Shown: positions 1-6,753 of the stretch, one piece after another | How the letters are laid out: the number at the start of each line of letters is the position of its first letter | Position numbering within the stretch: the first letter of the stretch is position 1 | Assembly: GCA_000803105.1 (NCBI GenBank) | Contig: JTDA01000002.1 | Span: 429,206-493,205, forward strand | DNA from: Coprobacter secundus | GTDB taxonomy: Bacteria > Bacteroidota > Bacteroidia > Bacteroidales > Coprobacteraceae | Direction of reading: 5' to 3' | DNA length: 64,000 bases | Notes under the pieces: model-generated | The model's database searches: none | The model's input: only the letters and a program-made list of their open reading frames with translations | What the model was told of the DNA's origin: nothing | Made by a program: the position numbers and the translations under genes

Positions 1-213
1 GTACGTACTCGCAATTACAAATATATCGTCTATGATAAAGGTAAATATAGGGAACAGTTATACGACATGAATAAAGACAGAGGCGAAATGATAAATCTTG
101 CTGTTGAAAAAAAATATAAGAACATACTTGACCAACATCGTAAATTATTAAACGAATGGCACGAAAATAATAATGTACCTAAGCTAAAAAACGCAACTCC
201 TAAAATAAAATAA
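1..213 (+). CDS. Sulfatase, C-terminal fragment (cut by window edge)
   Basis: The reading frame is open from the first base to a TAA at 211-213 and gives 70 residues. It contains the run YKYIVYDKGKYREQLYDM followed by NLAVEKKYKNIL, which is the usual C-terminal region of Bacteroidota arylsulfatase-type enzymes (a strand with K-Y-I-x-Y, then 'LYDM..DxGEM.NLA'). The catalytic Cys/Ser-x-Pro-x-Arg motif lies outside the window, so substrate and activity cannot be judged. A rho-independent terminator follows. The family call rests on this tail alone. Confidence 0.72.
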   Translation, partial: VRTRNYKYIVYDKGKYREQLYDMNKDRGEMINLAVEKKYKNILDQHRKLLNEWHENNNVPKLKNATPKIK

Positions 214-233
214 AAATTTACTTTATCATACAC

Positions 234-284
234 AAAAACCATTTGTCTCCCTCCAATGTTAAGAAGATAAATGGTTTTTCTTTT
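234..284 (+). terminator. Intrinsic terminator after the sulfatase
   Basis: An 11-bp perfect stem (234-244 with 269-279, AAAAACCATTT / AAATGGTTTTT) closes a 24-nt loop and runs into a T-rich stretch. It separates the sulfatase from cysK. Confidence 0.7.
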
Positions 285-350
285 GTAAATACCACATATA
301 TGGTAGAAAAATACCTTATAGGAGTGATTGCATCTTTTTAAAGAGGTCCA

Positions 351-358
351 TACCTTTG
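351..358 (+). promoter_or_regulatory. -7 promoter element for cysK
   Basis: TACCTTTG matches the Bacteroidota -7 consensus TAnnTTTG. It lies 31 bases before the chosen cysK ATG (390), which supports that start over the TTG at 381. No clear -33 TTTG is seen at the expected distance. Confidence 0.6.
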
Positions 359-389
359 TACAATAAAAAATAAACAAAAATTGAGCATT

Positions 390-1337
390 ATGGCGAAAAT
401 AGCAAAACAACTAACCGACTTAGTCGGTAATACTCCATTATTGGAATTTTCCAATTTTAATCGTAAACACAATCTTCCTGCCCGAGTTATCGGGAAATTG
501 GAATATTTTAATCCTGCAGGAAGCGTCAAAGATAGAGTGGCATTATCTATGATAGAAACTGCAGAAGCTACAGGTAATCTGCAACCTGGAGCCGTTATTA
601 TAGAACCAACAAGCGGCAATACAGGGGTAGGATTAGCATTTGTATCTGCAGTAAAAGGATATAAACTGATATTGACTATGCCGGATACAATGAGCGTCGA
701 ACGTAGAAATCTGTTAAAAGCTTTAGGTGCAGAAATCATACTCACTCCAGGAAATGAGGGGATGAAAGGTGCTATTGCCAAAGCTGAAGAACTACAGAAT
801 AATACTCCAGGAAGCATTATTTTGCAACAGTTTGAGAACCCTGCAAATCCGGCTATCCACAAAAGAACCACTGCAGAAGAGATTTGGCGCGATACCGATG
901 GTCAAATAGACATATTTGTTGCTGGAGTAGGTACAGGGGGAACCATCAGTGGTGTAGGTGAAAGATTGAAAGAATTGAATCCAAATATAAAAATCATTGC
1001 AGTAGAACCGGCAGACTCTCCTGTACTCTCCGGCGGAAAGCCCGGACCTCATAAAATACAAGGTATCGGTGCTGGATTTATTCCTAAAACTTACAATAAC
1101 ATTGTTGTTGACGAAATTATTAAAGTCGAAAATGATGATGCTATACGTACAAGCAGAGAATTAGCCCAACAAGAAGGTCTTCTCGTCGGTATTTCCTCTG
1201 GCGCTGCGACTTATGCTGCTACCCAATTAGCTCAACGCTCAGAAAACAAGAATAAGACTATTGTAACATTATTACCTGATACCGGAGAAAGATATTTATC
1301 TACCGTATTATATGCCTTCGAAGAATATCCTCTATAA
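390..1337 (+). CDS. cysK: Cysteine synthase A (O-acetylserine sulfhydrylase)
   Basis: A PLP enzyme of 315 residues that makes cysteine from O-acetylserine and sulfide in the cytoplasm. Visible motifs are NPAGSVKDR with the Schiff-base lysine at about residue 47, the substrate loop TSGNTG at 73-78, and the phosphate-binding GTGGT at 181-185. Near the C-terminus is GISSGAA. Length matches CysK. I took the ATG at 390 because the homologous N-terminus is MAKIA...LxDLVGNTPL; a TTG nine bases upstream is also in frame. A -7 element lies just upstream, so it is probably transcribed alone. The choice between CysK and CysM is not absolute from sequence, but CysK is the better fit. Confidence 0.93.
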   Translation: MAKIAKQLTDLVGNTPLLEFSNFNRKHNLPARVIGKLEYFNPAGSVKDRVALSMIETAEATGNLQPGAVIIEPTSGNTGVGLAFVSAVKGYKLILTMPDTMSVERRNLLKALGAEIILTPGNEGMKGAIAKAEELQNNTPGSIILQQFENPANPAIHKRTTAEEIWRDTDGQIDIFVAGVGTGGTISGVGERLKELNPNIKIIAVEPADSPVLSGGKPGPHKIQGIGAGFIPKTYNNIVVDEIIKVENDDAIRTSRELAQQEGLLVGISSGAATYAATQLAQRSENKNKTIVTLLPDTGERYLSTVLYAFEEYPL

Positions 1338-1357
1338 AGCAGCATCAAAACTATATA

Positions 1358-1416
1358 CCCAAAGAAAATACCATAGAAAGGGAGATAAGGGCCCTTTCTA
1401 TGGTATTTTCTTTGGG
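1358..1416. terminator. Long perfect inverted repeat downstream of cysK
   Basis: A 25-bp perfect stem (1358-1382 with 1392-1416) closes a 9-nt loop. There is no U-run after the right arm on the plus strand, but the stem itself holds TTTTCTTT. It is likely a strong terminator or RNA-stabilising hairpin for cysK. The downstream transporter ATG lies 73 bases further on. Confidence 0.55.
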
Positions 1417-1488
1417 GCAATATCGAGATTAAAATACACTACAGTTATTATTTATATCTTTATATTTTCAAACCAACAAATATACGTT

Positions 1489-2397
1489 ATGAAAAAAGGG
1501 CTACTATATGCCATAATGGCCTCAGTATTATGGGCCATTGTCAATCCATTTATCAAACAAGGACTCAGTTATGACTTTACTCCCATGAATTTTGCAGGAT
1601 TACGATTTACTATTGTAGGAATTATTCTATTTATTCATTCCTGGCATAAAAGTATGTGGAAAGAGATTCTGGAAAACTGGAAATTATTTTTAAATCTAAT
1701 ATTCATCAACATGTTTATGGGCTACACAGCATTTTACTGGGGAGTTGATTTTGTCAGTGGGGCTATATCTTCGATAATCATGGGAATGACACCACTAATA
1801 AATGTCTTATTGGCTCATCTAATTGCGAGAAATGATAAGCTAAATTGTTATAAAATAATCAGCTTAATTATAAGTTTTATCGGCCTTATACTCATTATCG
1901 GTACTGGAAGTGACGGCAAGCCTCTTGACTGGAAAGGTTTAGCGGGGATTATACTACTTATTTTAAGCATCATCTTTCAAGGCTACTCTGCTATTTCTGT
2001 ATCAGAAGATAAAGCACGAATAAATCCCATATTTCTAAATGCAGTCCAAATGTTTTTTGGGGGATTATTTATCTATATCATAGGTCTTTCGACTGAGGGA
2101 TTTCATAGCTTTATAGGAAAACCTACCGGTTTTTATATATGCTTAGGAACACTAATCTTCATTTCCGTTTTTGCTTTCAGCTTTTGGTTCATAGCCTTAC
2201 AAACTAATGGGAGTAAAGTTTCTGACATTAATATGTGCCGCCTCATCAATCCAATACTTGGAGCTATTCTCAGCTGGGTCATGTTAGAGGGAGAATACCC
2301 GACATTTAGTACCGTAACTGGTATGCTTATCATTGTCAGTTCCTTAATAATATATTTTAAAGGAGAAAGCATCATATCTCGGCTTAAAAAACAATAG
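1489..2397 (+). CDS. EamA/DMT-family transporter
   Basis: A 302-residue inner-membrane protein with about ten hydrophobic segments in two EamA repeats, the architecture of the drug/metabolite transporter superfamily. N-terminal MKKGLLYAIMASVLWAI is the usual first helix, and the second repeat contains WFIALQTNGSKVSDIN with the last helices ending near SSLIIYFKG. The in-frame open region reaches back to 1312, but that part overlaps cysK and the hairpin and is not protein-like, so ATG 1489 is taken. Substrate cannot be inferred. A second, different DMT protein lies at 57146-58045. Confidence 0.85.
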   Translation: MKKGLLYAIMASVLWAIVNPFIKQGLSYDFTPMNFAGLRFTIVGIILFIHSWHKSMWKEILENWKLFLNLIFINMFMGYTAFYWGVDFVSGAISSIIMGMTPLINVLLAHLIARNDKLNCYKIISLIISFIGLILIIGTGSDGKPLDWKGLAGIILLILSIIFQGYSAISVSEDKARINPIFLNAVQMFFGGLFIYIIGLSTEGFHSFIGKPTGFYICLGTLIFISVFAFSFWFIALQTNGSKVSDINMCRLINPILGAILSWVMLEGEYPTFSTVTGMLIIVSSLIIYFKGESIISRLKKQ

Positions 2398-2403
2398 TGC
2401 AGT

Positions 2404-2450
2404 AAAAAAATGCTTCCTCTCAGAATAATGAGAGGAAGCATTTTTATATT
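2404..2450. terminator. Bidirectional intrinsic terminator
   Basis: A 17-bp stem (2406-2422 with 2429-2445) has A-rich left and T-rich right flanks, so it can stop both the plus-strand transporter and the convergent minus-strand outer-membrane gene ending at 2465. Confidence 0.8.
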
Positions 2451-2464
2451 TTTAGATGTTTATC

Positions 2465-3235
2465 TTAGAATTTCCATCCCAAACGAATTGCCGGTACAGC
2501 CTTAAATGCCAAGCTCAAGCTTGTTCTCTTCGCAGTATCTTCAAAATCTTCTGACTTAATATCAGTACCCGCAACCTTACCTTCAATACCTAAATTTTTG
2601 TATTTAGTTGTACGGAACTGTAAGCCAAATTCTGCTCCACAGTATAAACCTTTATACATATAGAAGTCAAAACCTGTCAAAGCTTGCAAGTTATATGTGA
2701 AAGCTCCTGTTGGAGAAATTCCGTTAAATGGATCTGTCGGGTCAAAATTTCCCATTCCATTCTCTACATCATTTGTATAATAGTTTTTGATCGTTATATC
2801 AGTTTCATCAGAACCTTCTTTTCCATTGATCTTAGTTTTCGCAGTAGTTACAGTAAATCCAGTCTCACCTCCTACATATACAGAGAAACGAGGAGCTACA
2901 TTTATATGATATTCATAACCAAGACCCAAGGTAAAGTTTCCAGTTTTTGACTTTAGATCTGTTGACCATTTTTCATCAGTAGTTTCATCTACTCCATCGT
3001 CAGAATATTTATTAGAACCAACACCAAAACCTAAATTCAAACGAAGAGCGTGTTTTTCATTAAAGAAATAACGCAATTTCAAACCTTCAATCGAAAAGTT
3101 TTCTCCATCCTGATTAAAAGGATTAAACTGAATTTCAGTTGTTACTGTTCCAGCTTCTGGTTGATACTGGGCAAAAGAACTTGCACATGTAACTAAACTT
3201 ACAGCTAATACAAGAGCTAATTTTTTCATACTCAT
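2465..3235 (-). CDS. Outer-membrane beta-barrel protein (porin-like), unknown role
   Basis: A 256-residue protein with a type I signal peptide (MKKLALVLAVSLVTCASSFAQ). The mature part is rich in alternating aromatic/polar strands, such as LKLRYFFNEKHALRLNLGFG and FTLGLGYEYHINVAPRFSVYVGGETGF, and ends in a strand with terminal Phe (AIRLGWKF), the usual barrel signature. It resembles the Bacteroidota outer-membrane beta-barrel (PF13505-like) group with acidic extracellular loops. Either of two close ATGs (3235 or 3229) could be used. It stands alone, with its own likely promoter about 120 bases upstream and a shared terminator downstream. Function unknown. Confidence 0.75.
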   Translation of the reverse strand: MSMKKLALVLAVSLVTCASSFAQYQPEAGTVTTEIQFNPFNQDGENFSIEGLKLRYFFNEKHALRLNLGFGVGSNKYSDDGVDETTDEKWSTDLKSKTGNFTLGLGYEYHINVAPRFSVYVGGETGFTVTTAKTKINGKEGSDETDITIKNYYTNDVENGMGNFDPTDPFNGISPTGAFTYNLQALTGFDFYMYKGLYCGAEFGLQFRTTKYKNLGIEGKVAGTDIKSEDFEDTAKRTSLSLAFKAVPAIRLGWKF

Positions 3236-3554
3236 TTTTTTTAGTTAATAATTTTGGATTTTTGAAACGTATAATTGAATTATAGGCCGTTTCAACCTTT
3301 AATATAGCTTCTATATCTATGATTTTTATATTTTAACTATATATTATAATTTAATCGGTGCAAAGATTAAGTAAATAAAGAAAAGTACAAAGCATTTTAA
3401 ATATTTTAACACAATATTTATTATCATTATTTATATAATGGATATATAAACAGAAATGTACAAGCATATAAATAGAATAAATACATCTTCTATTATTAAC
3501 ATTAAAACATTTTATTATTTTAATGTTAACCATAAAAAGACATCATATGAAAAA
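3236..3554. other. AT-rich intergenic region with the promoter of the barrel gene
   Basis: This stretch is very AT-rich and has no convincing coding content. On the minus strand AATCTTTG (3359-3366), one mismatch from TAnnTTTG, is a candidate -7 element for the outer-membrane gene and would give a leader of about 115 nt. The part nearest 3555 is the 3' side of the fucosyltransferase gene. I see no strong terminator. Confidence 0.4.
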
Positions 3555-4499
3555 TCATCGAAACCATCTTAAAGGGTTACTTAATTGACGCAACCTTTGT
3601 TTCAACAATCTTGCCGATCGTAATTGATTTCGATAATGTCTACAAAAACCATAAGGAGTCAAGTATTTGCATTCATCTATCGGTCGATTAAATATATTAT
3701 CAAAAAAATGGAAAAAACGTACTTTCCAATCCAAATAATTTTCATCATTGAACCACGGCTTCGATAATATAGATAAATACATATCGTCATTATTATCTAA
3801 CATAACAATATGCTCAACTGCAGCTTCCTGCGAAGGGAAATCAGAAACATTAATAAAGGATGCTGGATTAAAATCTTTATTTATCAATCTGTTTCCCCAA
3901 TATACAGGTAAAGAATTAACTAACATAGGTTCCATAATTTTCTCCGTAGTATACCCGTCATACATACTATTTTCAAACGCAATATTAAATTTGTAATCCT
4001 TAATAAAATCCAATTTATCAGGAACGGGACCTCCAACATTATTCTCCCACCTACCTCCAGAATCGACTTTTTTATATTCAGACAAAAGATGGAAAAAACG
4101 GTTTCTCTCCGGTGCTCCAATATTATTGGAAACTACATAACTACAAAACTTGCGTTTGAGAACTTTTTCTTTATCTATGACCTTTGGAGAAGCCAACTTT
4201 TCAATACCATAGACTGCGTATAATGGCAAGCGCATATACCTATCCCCAAATGACAAATAATCAAAACCTATTGCATAATCACAGATATTGAAATCTGGTG
4301 TAAGATTCTCTCCCGTATAAAATATTTTTACACACCTCTCATAATTCAAATTCGTAAAACCAAATACAGAAAATATCAAATAATCAGGAGATTCACTTAA
4401 TTCAATATGATATCGCTGTTTTAGGATATCCATCAGAAAATTATTGCGGGGATCAAAACCTTTCCAAAAATCAACAAATTTGACTTTAATAGTTTTCAT
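3555..4499 (-). CDS. Glycosyltransferase family 10 (alpha-1,3-fucosyltransferase-like)
   Basis: A 314-residue GT10 enzyme, a family that transfers fucose from GDP-fucose to GlcNAc-containing acceptors in surface glycans. The diagnostic C-terminal donor-binding block is present: FKFNIAFENS-type text (YKFNIAFENSMYDGYTTEKI) followed by EPMLVNSLPVYWGN. An N-terminal acceptor half includes IFYTGEN and CDYAIGFDYL. It lacks the heptad repeats seen in Helicobacter enzymes and ends in a basic/aromatic tail (LSNPLRWFR) that may touch the membrane. It is the last gene of a minus-strand group with porW, porX, tsaE and a small membrane gene. Acceptor sugar is unknown. Confidence 0.88.
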   Translation of the reverse strand: MKTIKVKFVDFWKGFDPRNNFLMDILKQRYHIELSESPDYLIFSVFGFTNLNYERCVKIFYTGENLTPDFNICDYAIGFDYLSFGDRYMRLPLYAVYGIEKLASPKVIDKEKVLKRKFCSYVVSNNIGAPERNRFFHLLSEYKKVDSGGRWENNVGGPVPDKLDFIKDYKFNIAFENSMYDGYTTEKIMEPMLVNSLPVYWGNRLINKDFNPASFINVSDFPSQEAAVEHIVMLDNNDDMYLSILSKPWFNDENYLDWKVRFFHFFDNIFNRPIDECKYLTPYGFCRHYRNQLRSARLLKQRLRQLSNPLRWFR

Positions 4500-4534
4500 A
4501 AAAGATATGAAGTATTGCTTTTCTTGAATAATTA

Positions 4535-4711
4535 TTACTTAAAAAAATCCAGACAAAGAATTATAGCCATTCCTACAATAATAATTCCTAATATCCCATA
4601 AAATATTCGAGCTCCTTTCCTTCCCCACCAACGACTAAATATAATGCTGTTTTTACTTGCAAAAAACCAATCCCAATTAGCAAGTGAAGCTAATAAAGAA
4701 AGTATACCCAA
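4535..4711 (-). CDS. Imm17-like small membrane protein (start uncertain)
   Basis: A short minus-strand frame between the fucosyltransferase and tsaE encodes GILSLLASLANWDWFF, then SKNSIIFSRWWGRKGARIFY and GILGIIIVGMAIILCLDFF before TAA at 4535-4537. Two hydrophobic segments flank an N-W-D-W-F-F motif and a basic 'GRKGARIFYGILG' turn, which matches the small Bacteroidota proteins annotated as immunity 17 family (about 60-80 residues). The frame is open up to the TAG at about 4801 but contains no ATG or GTG. The coordinates given use the TTG at 4709-4711; an ATT at 4718-4720 is another option. It may be a genuine gene with an unusual start or one that has lost its start. Confidence 0.5.
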   Translation of the reverse strand: MGILSLLASLANWDWFFASKNSIIFSRWWGRKGARIFYGILGIIIVGMAIILCLDFFK

Positions 4712-4764
4712 TAAAAAAATATCGTCGTTACAATAACTGAACTTACCGACATATACAACAAAAC

Positions 4765-5184
4765 TTATTTTATTATTATCTCCCGAGTTCTATCTTCTTT
4801 TTCTGAAATATACACATTTATACAATCTCCCGGCAATAAATCTTCCACTTTCTCCGGCCATTCAATAAAACAGAGAGCTCCACTAAAGAAGTAATCTTCA
4901 TATCCAAAATCAAAAACTTCTTCTAACTTATTAATCCGATAAAAGTCAAAATGATATATCAATTCTCCTGTTCTGGAACGGTATTCATTTACTATTGCAA
5001 ATGTCGGACTATTAATCACATCTTCAACACCTAATTCTTCACAAACAGCTTTGATGAAAGTGGTCTTCCCTGCTCCCATCTCTCCACGAAATGCAAATAC
5101 CGTGCTATCTCCCATTTTCTGAACAAATTCATGTGCAGCTTCCTGTATACTTTCTAATGATTTTATCTGTATTGTCGTTTCCAT
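4765..5184 (-). CDS. tsaE: tRNA threonylcarbamoyladenosine biosynthesis ATPase TsaE
   Basis: A 139-residue P-loop ATPase that works with TsaB/TsaD in making t6A37 of ANN-decoding tRNAs. Walker A is GEMGAGKTT at residues 34-42, followed by the conserved SPTFAIVNEY and the YHFDFYRI strand, then FIEWPEK. Length and motif order match TsaE. It lies 24 bases downstream of porX, a neighbour pairing frequent in Bacteroidota, and is probably cotranscribed with it. Confidence 0.93.
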   Translation of the reverse strand: METTIQIKSLESIQEAAHEFVQKMGDSTVFAFRGEMGAGKTTFIKAVCEELGVEDVINSPTFAIVNEYRSRTGELIYHFDFYRINKLEEVFDFGYEDYFFSGALCFIEWPEKVEDLLPGDCINVYISEKEDRTREIIIK

Positions 5185-5208
5185 TTTAGCAGTTCTATTG
5201 TTATATAT

Positions 5209-6750
5209 TTATTTTCTTTTCATTGTTACAAAAGGAACCATCATTTCTTCCATTGAGATTCCTCCATGCTGAAACGTATCCTTATAATAACTAACATAAT
5301 AGTTATAATTATTAGGATAGGCCAGAAAATCTCGATTCGTAGCAAAAATATAAGCGGAACTCACATTGGGAGAAGGTAAACCATAACGCTCCGGAGCTTT
5401 TATTTCATACACTTGCTTTGGATTATAACTCATATTCTTACCTACTTTATATCGAAGATTTGTATTCGTATTTCTATCAGCAATAACTTTAACAGGATTA
5501 TCGACATGTATAGTCCCATGATCTGTAGTCAAAATTACAGTATAATCTTTCTCTGCTATTTTCTTGAACAAATCCAGAGCAGAAGAATGCCTGAACCAAG
5601 ACTCTGTCAACGAACGATATGCAGCATCAGTATAAGCTAACTCTCGAATCATTTTAGACTCAGTTCGAGCATGGGAAAGCATATCTATAAAATTCAGTAC
5701 ACATACATTCAATGGATGACGTTCCAGTTGTGAAAAATTCTGAATGATTTTTTCACCAAACTGAGATTCATTTATCTTATTATATGAAAATGTATATCTC
5801 TTTCTAAAACGATCAAGCTGAGTCTGTATCAGCGGTGCTTCATTGAGATTTTTACCCTCTTCTTCGTCTTCATCTACCCACAAATCAGGGAACATTTTGG
5901 CAATTCTATCTGGCATCAACCCTGAAAATATTGCATTCCGAGCATATTGAGTTGCTGTTGGCAATATGCTAAAATATAATTCTTCATCAAAAGTAAAATA
6001 CTCAGACAAAATAGGTTTTACAACCTTCCATTGATCGAGGCGGAAATTATCGATAAGAATAACAAAAACTCTTTCTCCCCCATCTAATAAAGGGAACACT
6101 CTGTTTTTAAATAATTCATAACTCAGAAGCGGATGGTCCTCTGTCGTTACCCATCTTTCATAGTTTTTTTTCACATACTTCACAAAAGCAGAATTTGCTT
6201 CTACCTTTTGCATCTTCAACAAATCCGCCATATTACTATCGGCCTGAGTCAGCTCTAATTCCCAGAAAACCAACCTTTTGTATATTTCACACCAATCCTC
6301 CCAATGTGATGCTTCATTTATCTGCATCCCAATACGATTGAACTCTTGCTGATAGTTAGATGTAGTATTTTCGGATATAATTTCACGCCGATATAAATTT
6401 TTTTTTATCGACAACAATATCTGATTTGGATTTACCGGTTTTATTAAATAATCAGCAATTTTATTACCGATTGCCTGATTCATTATATTTTCCTCTTCAC
6501 TCTTCGTAATCATAATAACCGGGACTTCCGGACTAATCTCCTTGATACGGCTCAACGTTTCCAAGCCACTCAACCCTGGCATATTTTCATCCAAAATAAT
6601 CAAATCAAAATGCTCTTTCTCGCATTGTTCCAGAGCATCTCTTCCATTGGAAACTGTAACAACTTCATATCCTTTTTGTTTCAGGAATAAAATATGAGGT
6701 TTCAACAAATCTATCTCATCATCGGCCCAAAGTATCAAATCATTTCTCAT
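5209..6750 (-). CDS. porX: T9SS regulator PorX (receiver domain plus PglZ phosphatase-like domain)
   Basis: A 513-residue two-domain protein. Residues 1-120 form a CheY-like receiver with acidic pocket DDE (10-12), phosphoacceptor D54 in LDENMPG, T82 and K104. The rest is a PglZ / alkaline-phosphatase-superfamily domain, with ILIDNFRLDQW, the TTDHGTIHVD metal-site motif and a C-terminal HGGISMEEMMVP block. In Porphyromonas and Flavobacterium PorX is a response regulator controlling type IX secretion, partnered with the histidine kinase PorY and the ECF factor SigP. Its ATG is 3 bases after the porW-like stop, so the two are surely cotranscribed. All metal-site and receiver residues that I can see are intact. 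Confidence 0.92.
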   Translation of the reverse strand: MRNDLILWADDEIDLLKPHILFLKQKGYEVVTVSNGRDALEQCEKEHFDLIILDENMPGLSGLETLSRIKEISPEVPVIMITKSEEENIMNQAIGNKIADYLIKPVNPNQILLSIKKNLYRREIISENTTSNYQQEFNRIGMQINEASHWEDWCEIYKRLVFWELELTQADSNMADLLKMQKVEANSAFVKYVKKNYERWVTTEDHPLLSYELFKNRVFPLLDGGERVFVILIDNFRLDQWKVVKPILSEYFTFDEELYFSILPTATQYARNAIFSGLMPDRIAKMFPDLWVDEDEEEGKNLNEAPLIQTQLDRFRKRYTFSYNKINESQFGEKIIQNFSQLERHPLNVCVLNFIDMLSHARTESKMIRELAYTDAAYRSLTESWFRHSSALDLFKKIAEKDYTVILTTDHGTIHVDNPVKVIADRNTNTNLRYKVGKNMSYNPKQVYEIKAPERYGLPSPNVSSAYIFATNRDFLAYPNNYNYYVSYYKDTFQHGGISMEEMMVPFVTMKRK

Positions 6751-6753
6751 AAG

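Noticed and set aside
3351..3533. 60-codon minus-strand frame upstream of the barrel gene
   Set aside because: AT-driven composition (Tyr, Ile, Asn, Cys), no conserved motif, and overlaps the promoter region.
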